A stretch of 64,000 nucleotides of DNA from Bombella apis. Its GTDB lineage: Bacteria; Pseudomonadota; Alphaproteobacteria; Acetobacterales; Acetobacteraceae. The notes beneath the pieces are model-generated. The model had not been told where the DNA came from. It saw nothing but the letters and a program-made list of their open reading frames with translations, and ran no database searches. A program made the position numbers and the translations under genes. The DNA is taken from positions 62,001 through 126,000 of the forward strand of contig NZ_JAGJTM010000003.1 of assembly GCF_018221685.1 (NCBI RefSeq). Direction: 5' to 3'. Each line of letters opens with the position of its first letter. Positions within the stretch are counted from its first letter, which is position 1. This document shows, piece by piece, positions 30,772 through 38,675 of the stretch.

Positions 30772-31713
30772 TCATGATCTCCCTGACCGGAGATGCCGGG
30801 CCCGCCAAAGAAAAAGCGGCAGGGTCCAAATAGGGTGCCTTTTCTCAAAAGCCGATACGTGGATCGTCTGTCCCGTGTGCCTCTGTATTTTCCACAGCAG
30901 GTAGCTCACCCCATCCCTGAACGTAAACGCTGCCTTGATGAGACGTGCCACGTTCAACGGCTTCCCAAAGGCTTTCACCCTTCCCCAGTCCCGTGTTGCC
31001 TTGTCTCTCGCTGAAGCCGTAAGCTGGGGAAGCAGAACGTCTCCCTGCGCAGCATAGCTCAGGGAGGCCTGCCTCCAGGCTGCTTTCAGCAGGATTTCGT
31101 ATCGCTCTTCTCTTCCTGCCAGAAGGTTGTGGCTGCGTCCCTTCTTTTCCACACGCAGCTCGGCAGCGTAGGTATGGGCAAACAGATCGTGCCAGTATAC
31201 GTCCGCCCTGCCCTGCTCAGGTCCCAGCAAGGCCGCCCAGCAGGATGCCGTAACCACACATTGGCTGATGGCCTGTAAAAGACGATCAGCACTTCCAGCA
31301 TCACGTACCCAGACCAGACGCACCGGCTGGCAGAAGCGGGCCCATATGGTCGTATCCACTGTAAAAAGCGTACTGCGCCCGAGAAACTGCGCTATGGACA
31401 GAAAGGCAACTTTTGCCCGTATGGTCCGCCCCTCTACCTCATGTTCCATGTAATAGACATTGGGGGGAAGAAGACGATTGGCCATACGGGCCAAGGCATG
31501 TCCACCCAGACTTTCCGGCCGGTCTGTGATGACATAGAAATCAACGATCCCCTCGGGATCAACCTTGCGGAGAACCGATCCATAAAACAGGACACCGAGC
31601 GGCGGCCTGCGCAGCCGGCTGGCAACAGCCTCTGCAAACTGGGCGAGCTCTCCAGCTACGGGCGTTGTCAGCTCATTGATGAGCGTCTTCCTGATGATGT
31701 CAGACATGGACAA
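30772..31713 (-). CDS. Tam41-like nucleotidyltransferase-fold protein, possible lipid-phosphate cytidylyltransferase
   Basis: I recognise this only by pattern. Residues 40-61 (LGVLFYGSVLRK...GIVDFYVI) have the nucleotidyltransferase GS...D-x-hydrophobic layout. The next block (LLPPNVYYMEHEVEGRTIRAK onward, then WARFCQPVRLVW) follows the order seen in Tam41, the CDP-diacylglycerol synthase of mitochondria: GSG, DFIF, GVYF, KYGV and AGRLHKPV. No signal peptide is present. The gene overlaps the upstream lipid kinase by 14 nt, so a lipid phosphate made by that kinase is a natural substrate. It could instead be a conserved protein without transferase activity. The substrate (phosphatidate or ceramide phosphate) is open. 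Confidence 0.55.
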   Translation of the reverse strand: MSMSDIIRKTLINELTTPVAGELAQFAEAVASRLRRPPLGVLFYGSVLRKVDPEGIVDFYVITDRPESLGGHALARMANRLLPPNVYYMEHEVEGRTIRAKVAFLSIAQFLGRSTLFTVDTTIWARFCQPVRLVWVRDAGSADRLLQAISQCVVTASCWAALLGPEQGRADVYWHDLFAHTYAAELRVEKKGRSHNLLAGREERYEILLKAAWRQASLSYAAQGDVLLPQLTASARDKATRDWGRVKAFGKPLNVARLIKAAFTFRDGVSYLLWKIQRHTGQTIHVSAFEKRHPIWTLPLFLWRARHLRSGRS

Positions 31714-32686
31714 ACCGAAAGGCCGGTCCTTCTTCCAGTTTCAGGCGGCCACCGGCAGAAACTGGAAAGACCTCACCATCCAGAACAAAATCACTGTCTG
31801 TTTCAAGCTGCATCGCCCGGGCAGTAGCGCTCGTGTAATCCTTGTGTGCCCGCAGCCATTCCGGTGCCCGCCCCCTCAGAAGGTTGAAACAGGCCTTCGG
31901 CAACGCCTCAGGAAACGCATGGACATCAAGAAAATGGAACCCGTCCCTACTGGTATCTTCATTCCAGAATGGCCAGATGCCACGAGACAGTTTTTCCAGC
32001 GCTGTCGTCATGAAAAGGAAGCTGCGCCCCTCCCTGCCTGGCACAGGCAATCCCGTTCCCTCTGCCGACCAGGAGAGCCTGTCCCCATTCATCCAGGAAT
32101 GGCGGCTGCGACGGAAAAGAAGGCTCGCCATGCTGCTGAAGAGCGTAAAGAAAACAGCAAGATCATGCGGAGCAAATTTCAGGACATTCGGCGAATGAGC
32201 GATACGGACAGCTCTGGCATATCCCGTACAGCCACCAAACATGCCCAGTACCGAAGGCCGTTCTCCATCCGGCCAGGACAATCTTATGGGCGTCCTAATA
32301 CAGCTTTTCAGCCCTTCAGGGCGCAACAGACGATCAATGGCGGCCTCGCCATGCAGGCCGAACCCGACATCACCGGCTATGAGATTGGTATTGCCGGAAG
32401 GCAGAATGGCCACGGACGGCAGGGGACAGTCATGATAGACAGAAGCAATCGCTGTCAGACAGGCACTGACCGTACCATCCCCCCCACTGATGGCAATCAG
32501 ATCCACACCCCGGCTTTTCAGTTCAGTCAGATGCGCAGGGAGATGGCTGTCATTTAGAGCAGATACGCAGAAATCCCCCATTTTTTGCCGTGCCATTCGC
32601 ACGAACTGCCCTTTGTCCTGAGCATTTTTGCGGCTGTTGGGGTTATGTATCAGGGCCGATTGTACGACATTCATCAATTTCTGCAT
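31700..32686 (-). CDS. diacylglycerol/ceramide-kinase-family lipid kinase
   Basis: This predicted cytoplasmic or membrane-peripheral lipid kinase belongs to the DAGK catalytic family, which includes YegS, DgkB, sphingosine and ceramide kinases. The nucleotide motif ISGGDGTVS has GGDGT at 68-72; PSGNTN follows at 96-101, and the late DGE that completes the active site is at 303-305. It is 328 aa. The first half holds the P-loop-like NPNSRK start (15-20) of the family. Caulobacter has a ceramide kinase of this superfamily in its sphingolipid locus, and the position next to spt supports that role, but a diacylglycerol substrate cannot be excluded. It is coupled by overlap to the Tam41-like gene. 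Confidence 0.8.
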   Translation of the reverse strand: MQKLMNVVQSALIHNPNSRKNAQDKGQFVRMARQKMGDFCVSALNDSHLPAHLTELKSRGVDLIAISGGDGTVSACLTAIASVYHDCPLPSVAILPSGNTNLIAGDVGFGLHGEAAIDRLLRPEGLKSCIRTPIRLSWPDGERPSVLGMFGGCTGYARAVRIAHSPNVLKFAPHDLAVFFTLFSSMASLLFRRSRHSWMNGDRLSWSAEGTGLPVPGREGRSFLFMTTALEKLSRGIWPFWNEDTSRDGFHFLDVHAFPEALPKACFNLLRGRAPEWLRAHKDYTSATARAMQLETDSDFVLDGEVFPVSAGGRLKLEEGPAFRFVHV

Positions 32687-32834
32687 CTATCCACCACGCA
32701 TCCGCCCAGAAACATAAAAAAGCCAGGCTATTTCATACGCTGGCCGAACCCCTTTAACATGGCTATGCTAAGGGGGCCAGCAAGGAGTTTTTCTCCTGAG
32801 AGATCACCCGCCCCTTCATGGATATGGTGCAACA

Positions 32835-33752
32835 ATGCTTTCCGACCCGTCCGCCACTGCATCTTCCCGGCGTGACCTTTCTGTCTGTCTGGCCCATATG
32901 TCAGACCCGCATCTGCCTCCCCCCACCATCGCATGGTCTGCCTTCCTCAACAAACGTCTGCTCAGCCGCATTCTCTGGGTCAGCAGACGGAAGCATGTCC
33001 TGCTACCATCCGTCACAGCCGAGCTGCTCGAAAACATCGCCTCCCACAAGGAACTTTCTGCCCTGCTCATCAGCGGCGACATAACAAATTTCGGCACGAA
33101 GGAAGAATATCGTCAGGCGGCTGCCTGGCTGTCCACCTTGCCTCTCACTCCCGTCGTCGTACCAGGCAACCATGACTTCATGGCACCCATTTCTTACAGG
33201 AACAGCCTGGCACAGTGGGAAACGTGGTCCGACAGTGCCTTTCCTTTTGTCCGTTTTTTCGGAAGGGTCGCCGTCATCGGGCTCAACTCCGCCCTGCCAA
33301 CCCCTCCTTTTACCGCCTACGGACGCATCGACAGGAAACAGCGCCAAAAACTGGCAAGCCTTCTTGCGAAATTGGGTGAAGAAGGATACTGCCGGGTTGT
33401 CATGCTTCATCATCCCCCTCGCAAAAAGCTGCTGCCTTTCAGGAAATCCCTGATCAACACGCCAGCCCTGTCCAGCCTCCTGCGTCGCCATGGAGCAGAA
33501 CTGGTCCTGCACGGACACTCTCACGATGCAACCATAACCACCGTCGAGGGGACAGACATACCCCTTCTGGGGGTCGGCGCTGCGGCCATGAACAGCCAGA
33601 ATCCCGAGCGCAGGGCCTCATGGAACCATCTTACCTTTACCCCGCATGAAGAAGGATGGCAGATCAGGCTCATCCGCCGAGACCACACGGGGCACCCCTT
33701 TTCCCACATGGAATGCTTCTCCAGCATTTCGGCAAGGCAGCCTGCATGTTGA
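32835..33752 (+). CDS. calcineurin-like metallophosphoesterase
   Basis: This is a binuclear metal phosphoesterase of 305 aa. All five blocks are present: SDPHL (Asp24, His26), GDITN (81-85), GNHD (111-114), MLHHPP and GHSHD. It has no signal peptide, so it acts inside. Members include LpxH, which cleaves UDP-diacylglucosamine, as well as cAMP and nucleotide phosphodiesterases. The substrate here cannot be read from sequence. It heads an operon with lptF, lptG, a lipid hydroxylase and a nucleotidyltransferase, and its last 7 nt overlap lptF. That context suggests it acts on a lipid or nucleotide-linked intermediate. Confidence 0.85.
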   Translation: MLSDPSATASSRRDLSVCLAHMSDPHLPPPTIAWSAFLNKRLLSRILWVSRRKHVLLPSVTAELLENIASHKELSALLISGDITNFGTKEEYRQAAAWLSTLPLTPVVVPGNHDFMAPISYRNSLAQWETWSDSAFPFVRFFGRVAVIGLNSALPTPPFTAYGRIDRKQRQKLASLLAKLGEEGYCRVVMLHHPPRKKLLPFRKSLINTPALSSLLRRHGAELVLHGHSHDATITTVEGTDIPLLGVGAAAMNSQNPERRASWNHLTFTPHEEGWQIRLIRRDHTGHPFSHMECFSSISARQPAC

Positions 33753-34915
33753 TACGAAGTACCCTGCCAACACTGGATCGCTACCTGCTGAAGCAGCTGA
33801 TTCCCCCCTTCACGATTGCATTGGGGACTATGCTTGTTGCCCTGCTGCTGGAGCGACTGCTGACGCTGTTCAACCATCTGGCCAGCAGCGGCAGCTCCAT
33901 TGCCACACTGATCACGCTTCTCAGCGATCTCCTGCCCCATTATATGGGACTGGCGCTACCGGCTGCCCTCTGCATCGCAATCTTCATGACCGTCAACCGG
34001 ATGAGCGATCACAACGAGATTGACGTGCTGTGTGCCGGCCATATTTCCCTGCTGCGCATCAGCCAGCCTTACATCAAGGTCGGGGCCATATTGGCCACCC
34101 TCAGCCTGCTCCTGTACGGCTACATTCAACCGATTGCCCGATATGACTACCGGGAAGGATTCTATTTCGCCAAACATACGGGCTGGGCACCCCACCTTCA
34201 GTCTGGCATGTTCGCCTCAACATCTTCCACCACCATGCTGACAGCAGACCGTGTCGACCATGGTGGGGCCCGTCTGAAAAACATCTTCATCCGCAATCTG
34301 AAGGATAATGGGAAAGCTGAGCTCATCACGGCTCCCAGAGGGCTGCTGACCATTTCTGAGCGGGACCAGGCCACCCAGCTCGACCTCTGGGATGGGCAGG
34401 TCATTCACGTTAACACACCAGATGTGCCTGACGACCATGCTACCGTTACCCATTTTGAACATATAGCCCGTGTCATCGAACGCAGCAAAAGCCGAAAAGC
34501 TTTTCGATCCCGTGGTGATGATGAACGGGAAATGACCACACCCGAGCTGTTCCAGGCCCTCCGCCACGGCTCCCCACGCATTTCCTACATCGTGCTCCGC
34601 TCCGAAATGGATTTCCGTCTGGCACGGGCCATCAGCATCATGTTCATTCCACTGCTTGCCATCGCTTTCGCCATCGGGCGCAAACGTCGCCGATCCGTGG
34701 TCGGGCAGATCATGCTCGCCATCATTCTGGTCGGCTTCAATGAGGTTCTCCTTTTTGGGCACAGCATGGCCACAAATGGAAAAGCCTCCGTCTGGCTGAC
34801 GATCTGGGTTCCCGAATTCCTCTTCTGCATTGGCTGCACAGCAGCCCTGCTGGCACGCTCCCAGGTCTCCTGGCGTCACAGAAAACCGGTACTCCTGAAC
34901 AGGACGTCACCATGA
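33746..34915 (+). CDS. lptF: LptF-like lipid export permease
   Basis: This YjgP-family inner-membrane permease works with LptG and LptB in moving lipopolysaccharide from the inner membrane to the periplasmic bridge. The 389-aa protein has the family plan: a first amphipathic helix (LDRYLLKQLIPPF), transmembrane segments, a periplasmic beta-jellyroll region of about 130 residues (TSSTTMLTADRVDHGG onward), and three C-terminal membrane helices. I start it at 33746, overlapping the phosphoesterase stop; an open frame from 33656 exists but lies inside the upstream gene. A copy of lptFG inside a sphingolipid locus may serve a lipid other than LPS, or may be the only copy. Confidence 0.85.
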   Translation: MLIRSTLPTLDRYLLKQLIPPFTIALGTMLVALLLERLLTLFNHLASSGSSIATLITLLSDLLPHYMGLALPAALCIAIFMTVNRMSDHNEIDVLCAGHISLLRISQPYIKVGAILATLSLLLYGYIQPIARYDYREGFYFAKHTGWAPHLQSGMFASTSSTTMLTADRVDHGGARLKNIFIRNLKDNGKAELITAPRGLLTISERDQATQLDLWDGQVIHVNTPDVPDDHATVTHFEHIARVIERSKSRKAFRSRGDDEREMTTPELFQALRHGSPRISYIVLRSEMDFRLARAISIMFIPLLAIAFAIGRKRRRSVVGQIMLAIILVGFNEVLLFGHSMATNGKASVWLTIWVPEFLFCIGCTAALLARSQVSWRHRKPVLLNRTSP

Positions 34916-36012
34916 GAGTCCTGCCCTCCAATCCCACCCTGCTTCAGGTCTTTCTCAAGCCGCTTCTGACAAAGATTCTCCTATGCTGTGGCGTGCTGAC
35001 AGCCCTGCTCGAGATTCTTGCCCTGCTGGATGATGCCTCCACCATTCTGGACAGGCATCTGGGGATTAGTGGCCTGTTCCGATACATAGGCCTGCACCTG
35101 CCAACACTCATCGTTGAAATCATGCCCCTCTCGGTCATGATCGGGGGCCTGTTCACGCTGCTTCAGATGGCACTCTCCAGCGAGATTGCCGTGCTGCGGG
35201 CAGCCGGGCTCTCTACCCTCAACATGTTCCGCTACCTTCTGCCCATTCCACTCCTGCTTGGCGTCATCTGCATGGCCGTGCAACTATGGGTCATTCCCCC
35301 CTGTGAGCAGGAACTCAACCGCTGGTGGAACGAAGGCGCAACGCAGGCCAATGCCACTGACGATCTACACAGCCTGTGGTTCCGCCTCGGAACAGACATC
35401 ATCCATGTTGAAACCATCAGCCATGGTGGAAGAAACCTTTCCAAGGTCATCTTCTACCGTCGTCAGGCCGAGAACGGAAACCTGACCGCAGCCCAGTATT
35501 ATGAAAATCTGGTCCATGAAGGAGGACACTGGGTCAACCATGGCATCGCCAGGCAGCTGACCGTTTCCAACGAACAGACACAGGTTCAGCTGAGCAGCGA
35601 ACCGCCCCCTCCCACCCTGACGGCATCCCCGCAGGAGATCATCAACATGACATTGCAGGGCGTGTATTATACCCCGCATCAGTTCTGGAAAATTTTCTCG
35701 GGAAAAGTGCCATCCAATTTACCTAGGTCAAATTATCTGATGGCATTATATGCTACACTGATGCTGCCGGTGCAGATGGCGGTGATGCTTCTCATCACTC
35801 TGCCCATCACCTACATTCCGCCGCGTGCGGGATTGCGGAACCCGTTGCCGGTGTACGTGATGGCGGCTGGTCTGGGAGTGGTCATTCTACAGGGCATGAT
35901 TTCGGCTCTGGGAAATTCAGGTTCCCTTCCCATATTAATCGCTATAAGTTCGGGCCAGATCGTGGCAGCCCTGTTTGGTCTGGCATGGATACTGCGGATG
36001 GAGGAAAAATGA
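34912..36012 (+). CDS. lptG: LptG-like lipid export permease
   Basis: This partner of the upstream LptF is of the YjgQ family. In 366 aa there are N-terminal membrane helices with the MPLSVMIGGLFTLLQM segment of LptG, a periplasmic beta domain in the middle (about 130-260), and C-terminal helices (about 275-360) around GLGVVILQGM. Its ATG overlaps the lptF stop (ATGA). The C-terminal stretch PITYIPPRAGLRNPLPVYVMAAGLG is a fair match to the conserved LptG end. Its ATPase LptB and the bridge proteins LptA and LptC are not in the window. Confidence 0.85.
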   Translation: MRVLPSNPTLLQVFLKPLLTKILLCCGVLTALLEILALLDDASTILDRHLGISGLFRYIGLHLPTLIVEIMPLSVMIGGLFTLLQMALSSEIAVLRAAGLSTLNMFRYLLPIPLLLGVICMAVQLWVIPPCEQELNRWWNEGATQANATDDLHSLWFRLGTDIIHVETISHGGRNLSKVIFYRRQAENGNLTAAQYYENLVHEGGHWVNHGIARQLTVSNEQTQVQLSSEPPPPTLTASPQEIINMTLQGVYYTPHQFWKIFSGKVPSNLPRSNYLMALYATLMLPVQMAVMLLITLPITYIPPRAGLRNPLPVYVMAAGLGVVILQGMISALGNSGSLPILIAISSGQIVAALFGLAWILRMEEK

Positions 36013-36815
36013 GTACGTTCAAACAATTTTTCCAGGGCACGACTCTCATGCAGAAAGGCAGGAGTTATGATCTGGGAAAAATGAATCTTTCGCAGTTATG
36101 GGCGGCTTACCTTACCTATCCGACAATCCTGCTCTATTTTGCCCTGATTATCGGTACGGCCATACTTAGCCTGTATCTGCGTCACAGCTGGTGGGGAGTC
36201 CTCATCCCCATTCCCGTCATTGTCGCTGTCTATCCGACAGCCTGGTACATCATCCACCGTTACATCCTGCACGGACGCTGGTTCTACCGGAACCCCATCA
36301 CAGCCTCCATGTGGAAGCGTATCCATTTTGACCACCACCAGGATCCCCATCTGCTCGAAGTCCTGTTCGGCTCTCCTCTGAACACAGTTCCGACCATGAT
36401 GGTCATCACCATGCCCATAGGCTGGCTGATTGGCGGCTGGGGTGGAGCTTTTTCAGCACTCTCCACAGCGCTGGTCATGACCTGCATCTATGAATTTTTC
36501 CACTGCATCCAGCATCTGGCCTACAAACCCCGCTGGCAGTGGGTGGTGTACATCAAGCAGCTCCATGTCCTGCACCATTTTCACGATGAAGATGGCAATT
36601 ACGGCATCACCAACTATCTGCCAGATCGCCTGATGGGTACCTTTTACCGGGCCGCCAAGGAACGCCCCCGCAGCCCGTATGTCTTCAATCTGGGCTACAC
36701 GGTCGAAGAGGCAGAGCGTTATCCTTGGGTCATGCGGCGGACAGGTGCCCCTCCCCGTGACCGGCCGGACCCTGCCCGTGCTCCCAAGAACGAAGAACTT
36801 TCCAAGAGCGCATGA
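36009..36815 (+). CDS. fatty acid hydroxylase-superfamily di-iron membrane enzyme
   Basis: This predicted membrane oxygenase of the sterol desaturase/fatty acid hydroxylase superfamily uses a histidine-bound di-iron centre. Its His clusters are complete: HRYILH (His83, His88), HFDHH (106-110), FFHCIQH (165 and 169) and HVLHHFH (186-192). About four membrane helices surround them. The layout resembles FA2H/Scs7 enzymes that 2-hydroxylate the N-acyl chain of ceramide, and acetic acid bacteria are known for 2-hydroxypalmitoyl dihydroceramides, so that is my preferred role. A C4-hydroxylase of the sphingoid base is an alternative. ATG 36009 overlaps the lptG stop (ATGA) with GAGGA just before. 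It overlaps the next gene in the same way. Confidence 0.8.
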   Translation: MSTFKQFFQGTTLMQKGRSYDLGKMNLSQLWAAYLTYPTILLYFALIIGTAILSLYLRHSWWGVLIPIPVIVAVYPTAWYIIHRYILHGRWFYRNPITASMWKRIHFDHHQDPHLLEVLFGSPLNTVPTMMVITMPIGWLIGGWGGAFSALSTALVMTCIYEFFHCIQHLAYKPRWQWVVYIKQLHVLHHFHDEDGNYGITNYLPDRLMGTFYRAAKERPRSPYVFNLGYTVEEAERYPWVMRRTGAPPRDRPDPARAPKNEELSKSA

Positions 36816-37567
36816 ACATTCCAGTCCTGATACTGGCCGGGTCGCGTGACGGCGAGCGTGACCCTCTGGCCCGCATGGGGCAGGTATCTCACAAGGCATT
36901 GCTACCCATTGCAAACAGCCCCATGATTGAGCGTGTTCTCCATACGCTTGAACAGGTTCCTGAAATCGGGCCAATATGGGTCAGTATCGAACAGCCCGAT
37001 CTATTGAGCCATTTGGGGGATCGCATCACTCTTTTGCGGTCTGCCCCCTCTCCAAGCGAAAGTGTTGCCCAGGCACTCGACGCCATCGGCACGCCCTGCC
37101 TCGTCACGACGGCAGACCATGCTCTGCTCCGCCCGGAGTGGGTCAGGGAATTCATCGAAAAGAGTCGGACAGCCAATGTCGACCTGACGGCCGGTGTCGC
37201 CTTGAAGGAGACAATCCTGCGGGACGTACCCCAGACCAGGCGGACCTACATCCGCTTGGCAGATATTCAGTTTTCAGGCTGCAATCTCTTCTGGCTGGCT
37301 ACTCCACAGGCGAAAGCCGTAGTTGCGCTCTGGCAGCGTCTTCAGCGTTACCGGAAACAGCCTCTGCGCATGGCCATGATTCTGGGGCTGCCGACCATTC
37401 TGCGTACCCTTACGCACACGCTCAGTTCCCACAGGCTTGAAGAACGCATACATGCCCTTACGGGCGCCAGAATACGACTTATCCCTCTCTCTGACGGCCG
37501 AGCTGCTGTCGATGTTGACAAACCCGCTGACGCAGCTCTCGCAGAGCAGTTGCTGAGTCACCCCTGA
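36812..37567 (+). CDS. MobA-like nucleotidyltransferase
   Basis: A cytoplasmic NTP-transferase fold of 251 aa is predicted. The N-terminal VLILAGSRDGERDPLARMG is a variant of the LAGG-x-G-x-RM-x-x-K nucleotide loop, followed by SHKALLPIANSPMIERVL and the TTADHALL segment that binds metal. Family members transfer NMP to sugar phosphates, molybdopterin, inositol phosphate or phosphoglycerate. In Caulobacter a cytidylyltransferase acting on phosphoglycerate makes the ceramide head group, and this gene could play a similar part, but that is inference. It overlaps the hydroxylase gene (ATGA) and ends the lptFG operon. Confidence 0.72.
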   Translation: MNIPVLILAGSRDGERDPLARMGQVSHKALLPIANSPMIERVLHTLEQVPEIGPIWVSIEQPDLLSHLGDRITLLRSAPSPSESVAQALDAIGTPCLVTTADHALLRPEWVREFIEKSRTANVDLTAGVALKETILRDVPQTRRTYIRLADIQFSGCNLFWLATPQAKAVVALWQRLQRYRKQPLRMAMILGLPTILRTLTHTLSSHRLEERIHALTGARIRLIPLSDGRAAVDVDKPADAALAEQLLSHP

Positions 37568-37574
37568 CATTTCC

Positions 37575-37608
37575 CTTCATGCCGCCCCATTCTGACAACG
37601 GCATGAAG
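37575..37608. terminator. hairpin at the convergent NTP-transferase / GINT1-like junction
   Basis: A perfect 10-bp stem (CTTCATGCCG 37575-37584 and its complement 37599-37608) with a 14-nt loop fills the 53-bp gap between two converging genes. It has no T tract. The role as a terminator is inferred from position. Confidence 0.5.
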
Positions 37609-37620
37609 AGAAACACGATC

Positions 37621-38508
37621 TTACTTCAAAATCTGTCTCTTGATATTGAAGAGAAGAGGTCCCAGTCCGCGGCGTATTTTCTTGAAATCCGCCAGCGTTA
37701 CATCTCCAGCGGCAGAAAGAGTATGCATGCCGTCTGGATAGTCCCTGATTTCCGGCAGATGCACTGGGACGGAATCTCCCCCGCAAATTGACGGCCTCCC
37801 CTTACCAAAGCCACTGATCCGAAGCAGACGGATGCCACCGCCATATGTCTCCGAACAATCCTGCACTGGCAGGAACACTTCATCGCCCTCAACAAACGGC
37901 GTCCCTCCCGGACGGGCACCGCTGCGGTCAATCAGAAAATGCCCCATATCGCACCATGGGCCTGTCAGCTCTTCTGCAAGAGCAATGTGCAATGTGCTCT
38001 GCCGTGCCTGTTTAGGGGCAGGTGGTGTCCAGAACAGCCACCAGCGTCCAGCATAATGAAGCGGGGTGGCGTCAATCGCTCCAATGGGGAAGTCGAACAT
38101 GGGCACACGCTGCCACTCATAGGGAAAGGATGTTGCCTTGTAGAGTGTCAGACGCCCGGACTTGTAGGCCTCCGGCAGCATGTAGGTCACTCCCTCGTGC
38201 CGGAACACATAGGGATAAGAGAGATGCCAATCCTCACTCAGGACACAGCGACGCTCCTGCAGGGCGAAGGACTCATCATAAATGAGAACCTCAATGACAC
38301 CCTTGGCCTGGCTGTAATCATAATACTCAGCAAAAACATGCAAGCGTCCCCCGTCCCACAGACCAAAAGGATCTGCAAGAAACCCATCCTTTCCACAGGA
38401 CGGCAGGAACGTCATGTCTATGTCGTCCAGACTGTTCTGCCGGATAACCTGCTCAAAAGGAGCATGAAGAATGGCCGAACGCCAATAGTCCATTTTAAAC
38501 AGCTTCAT
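37621..38508 (-). CDS. GINT1 N-terminal-domain-like protein (beta-propeller), possible ceramide head-group enzyme
   Basis: This 295-aa protein is beta-rich and without signal peptide. Motifs resemble the N-terminal domain of plant glucosamine inositolphosphorylceramide transferase (GINT1), a five-bladed-propeller fold: KDGFLADPFGLWDGGRLHVFAE (40-61), SEDWHLSYPYVF (91-102), MLPEAYKSGRLTLYKA (110-125) and DSF-like repeats. The same blocks occur in bacterial proteins related to glycosyl hydrolase family 43/arabinanase folds. The GINT1 catalytic C-terminal domain is absent here. Its place beside inositol-monophosphatase-like and lipid genes supports a role in head-group modification. It is monocistronic and diverges from the IMPase gene. 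Confidence 0.55.
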   Translation of the reverse strand: MKLFKMDYWRSAILHAPFEQVIRQNSLDDIDMTFLPSCGKDGFLADPFGLWDGGRLHVFAEYYDYSQAKGVIEVLIYDESFALQERRCVLSEDWHLSYPYVFRHEGVTYMLPEAYKSGRLTLYKATSFPYEWQRVPMFDFPIGAIDATPLHYAGRWWLFWTPPAPKQARQSTLHIALAEELTGPWCDMGHFLIDRSGARPGGTPFVEGDEVFLPVQDCSETYGGGIRLLRISGFGKGRPSICGGDSVPVHLPEIRDYPDGMHTLSAAGDVTLADFKKIRRGLGPLLFNIKRQILK

Positions 38509-38675
38509 CTCTTATCATCCTACGGATACATGCTCATAAAATCATCTTCCACCATACAGAGCTGCCCTCTCCAGTGGAAGAGCTACTGTTCCTCTGGAAT
38601 GGCTGACAGCCGGAGCATCTTCCTGTACTTTTCTGCCCCGGACACGTCGCAGCTGCCATATTCAAGGATTCATGA

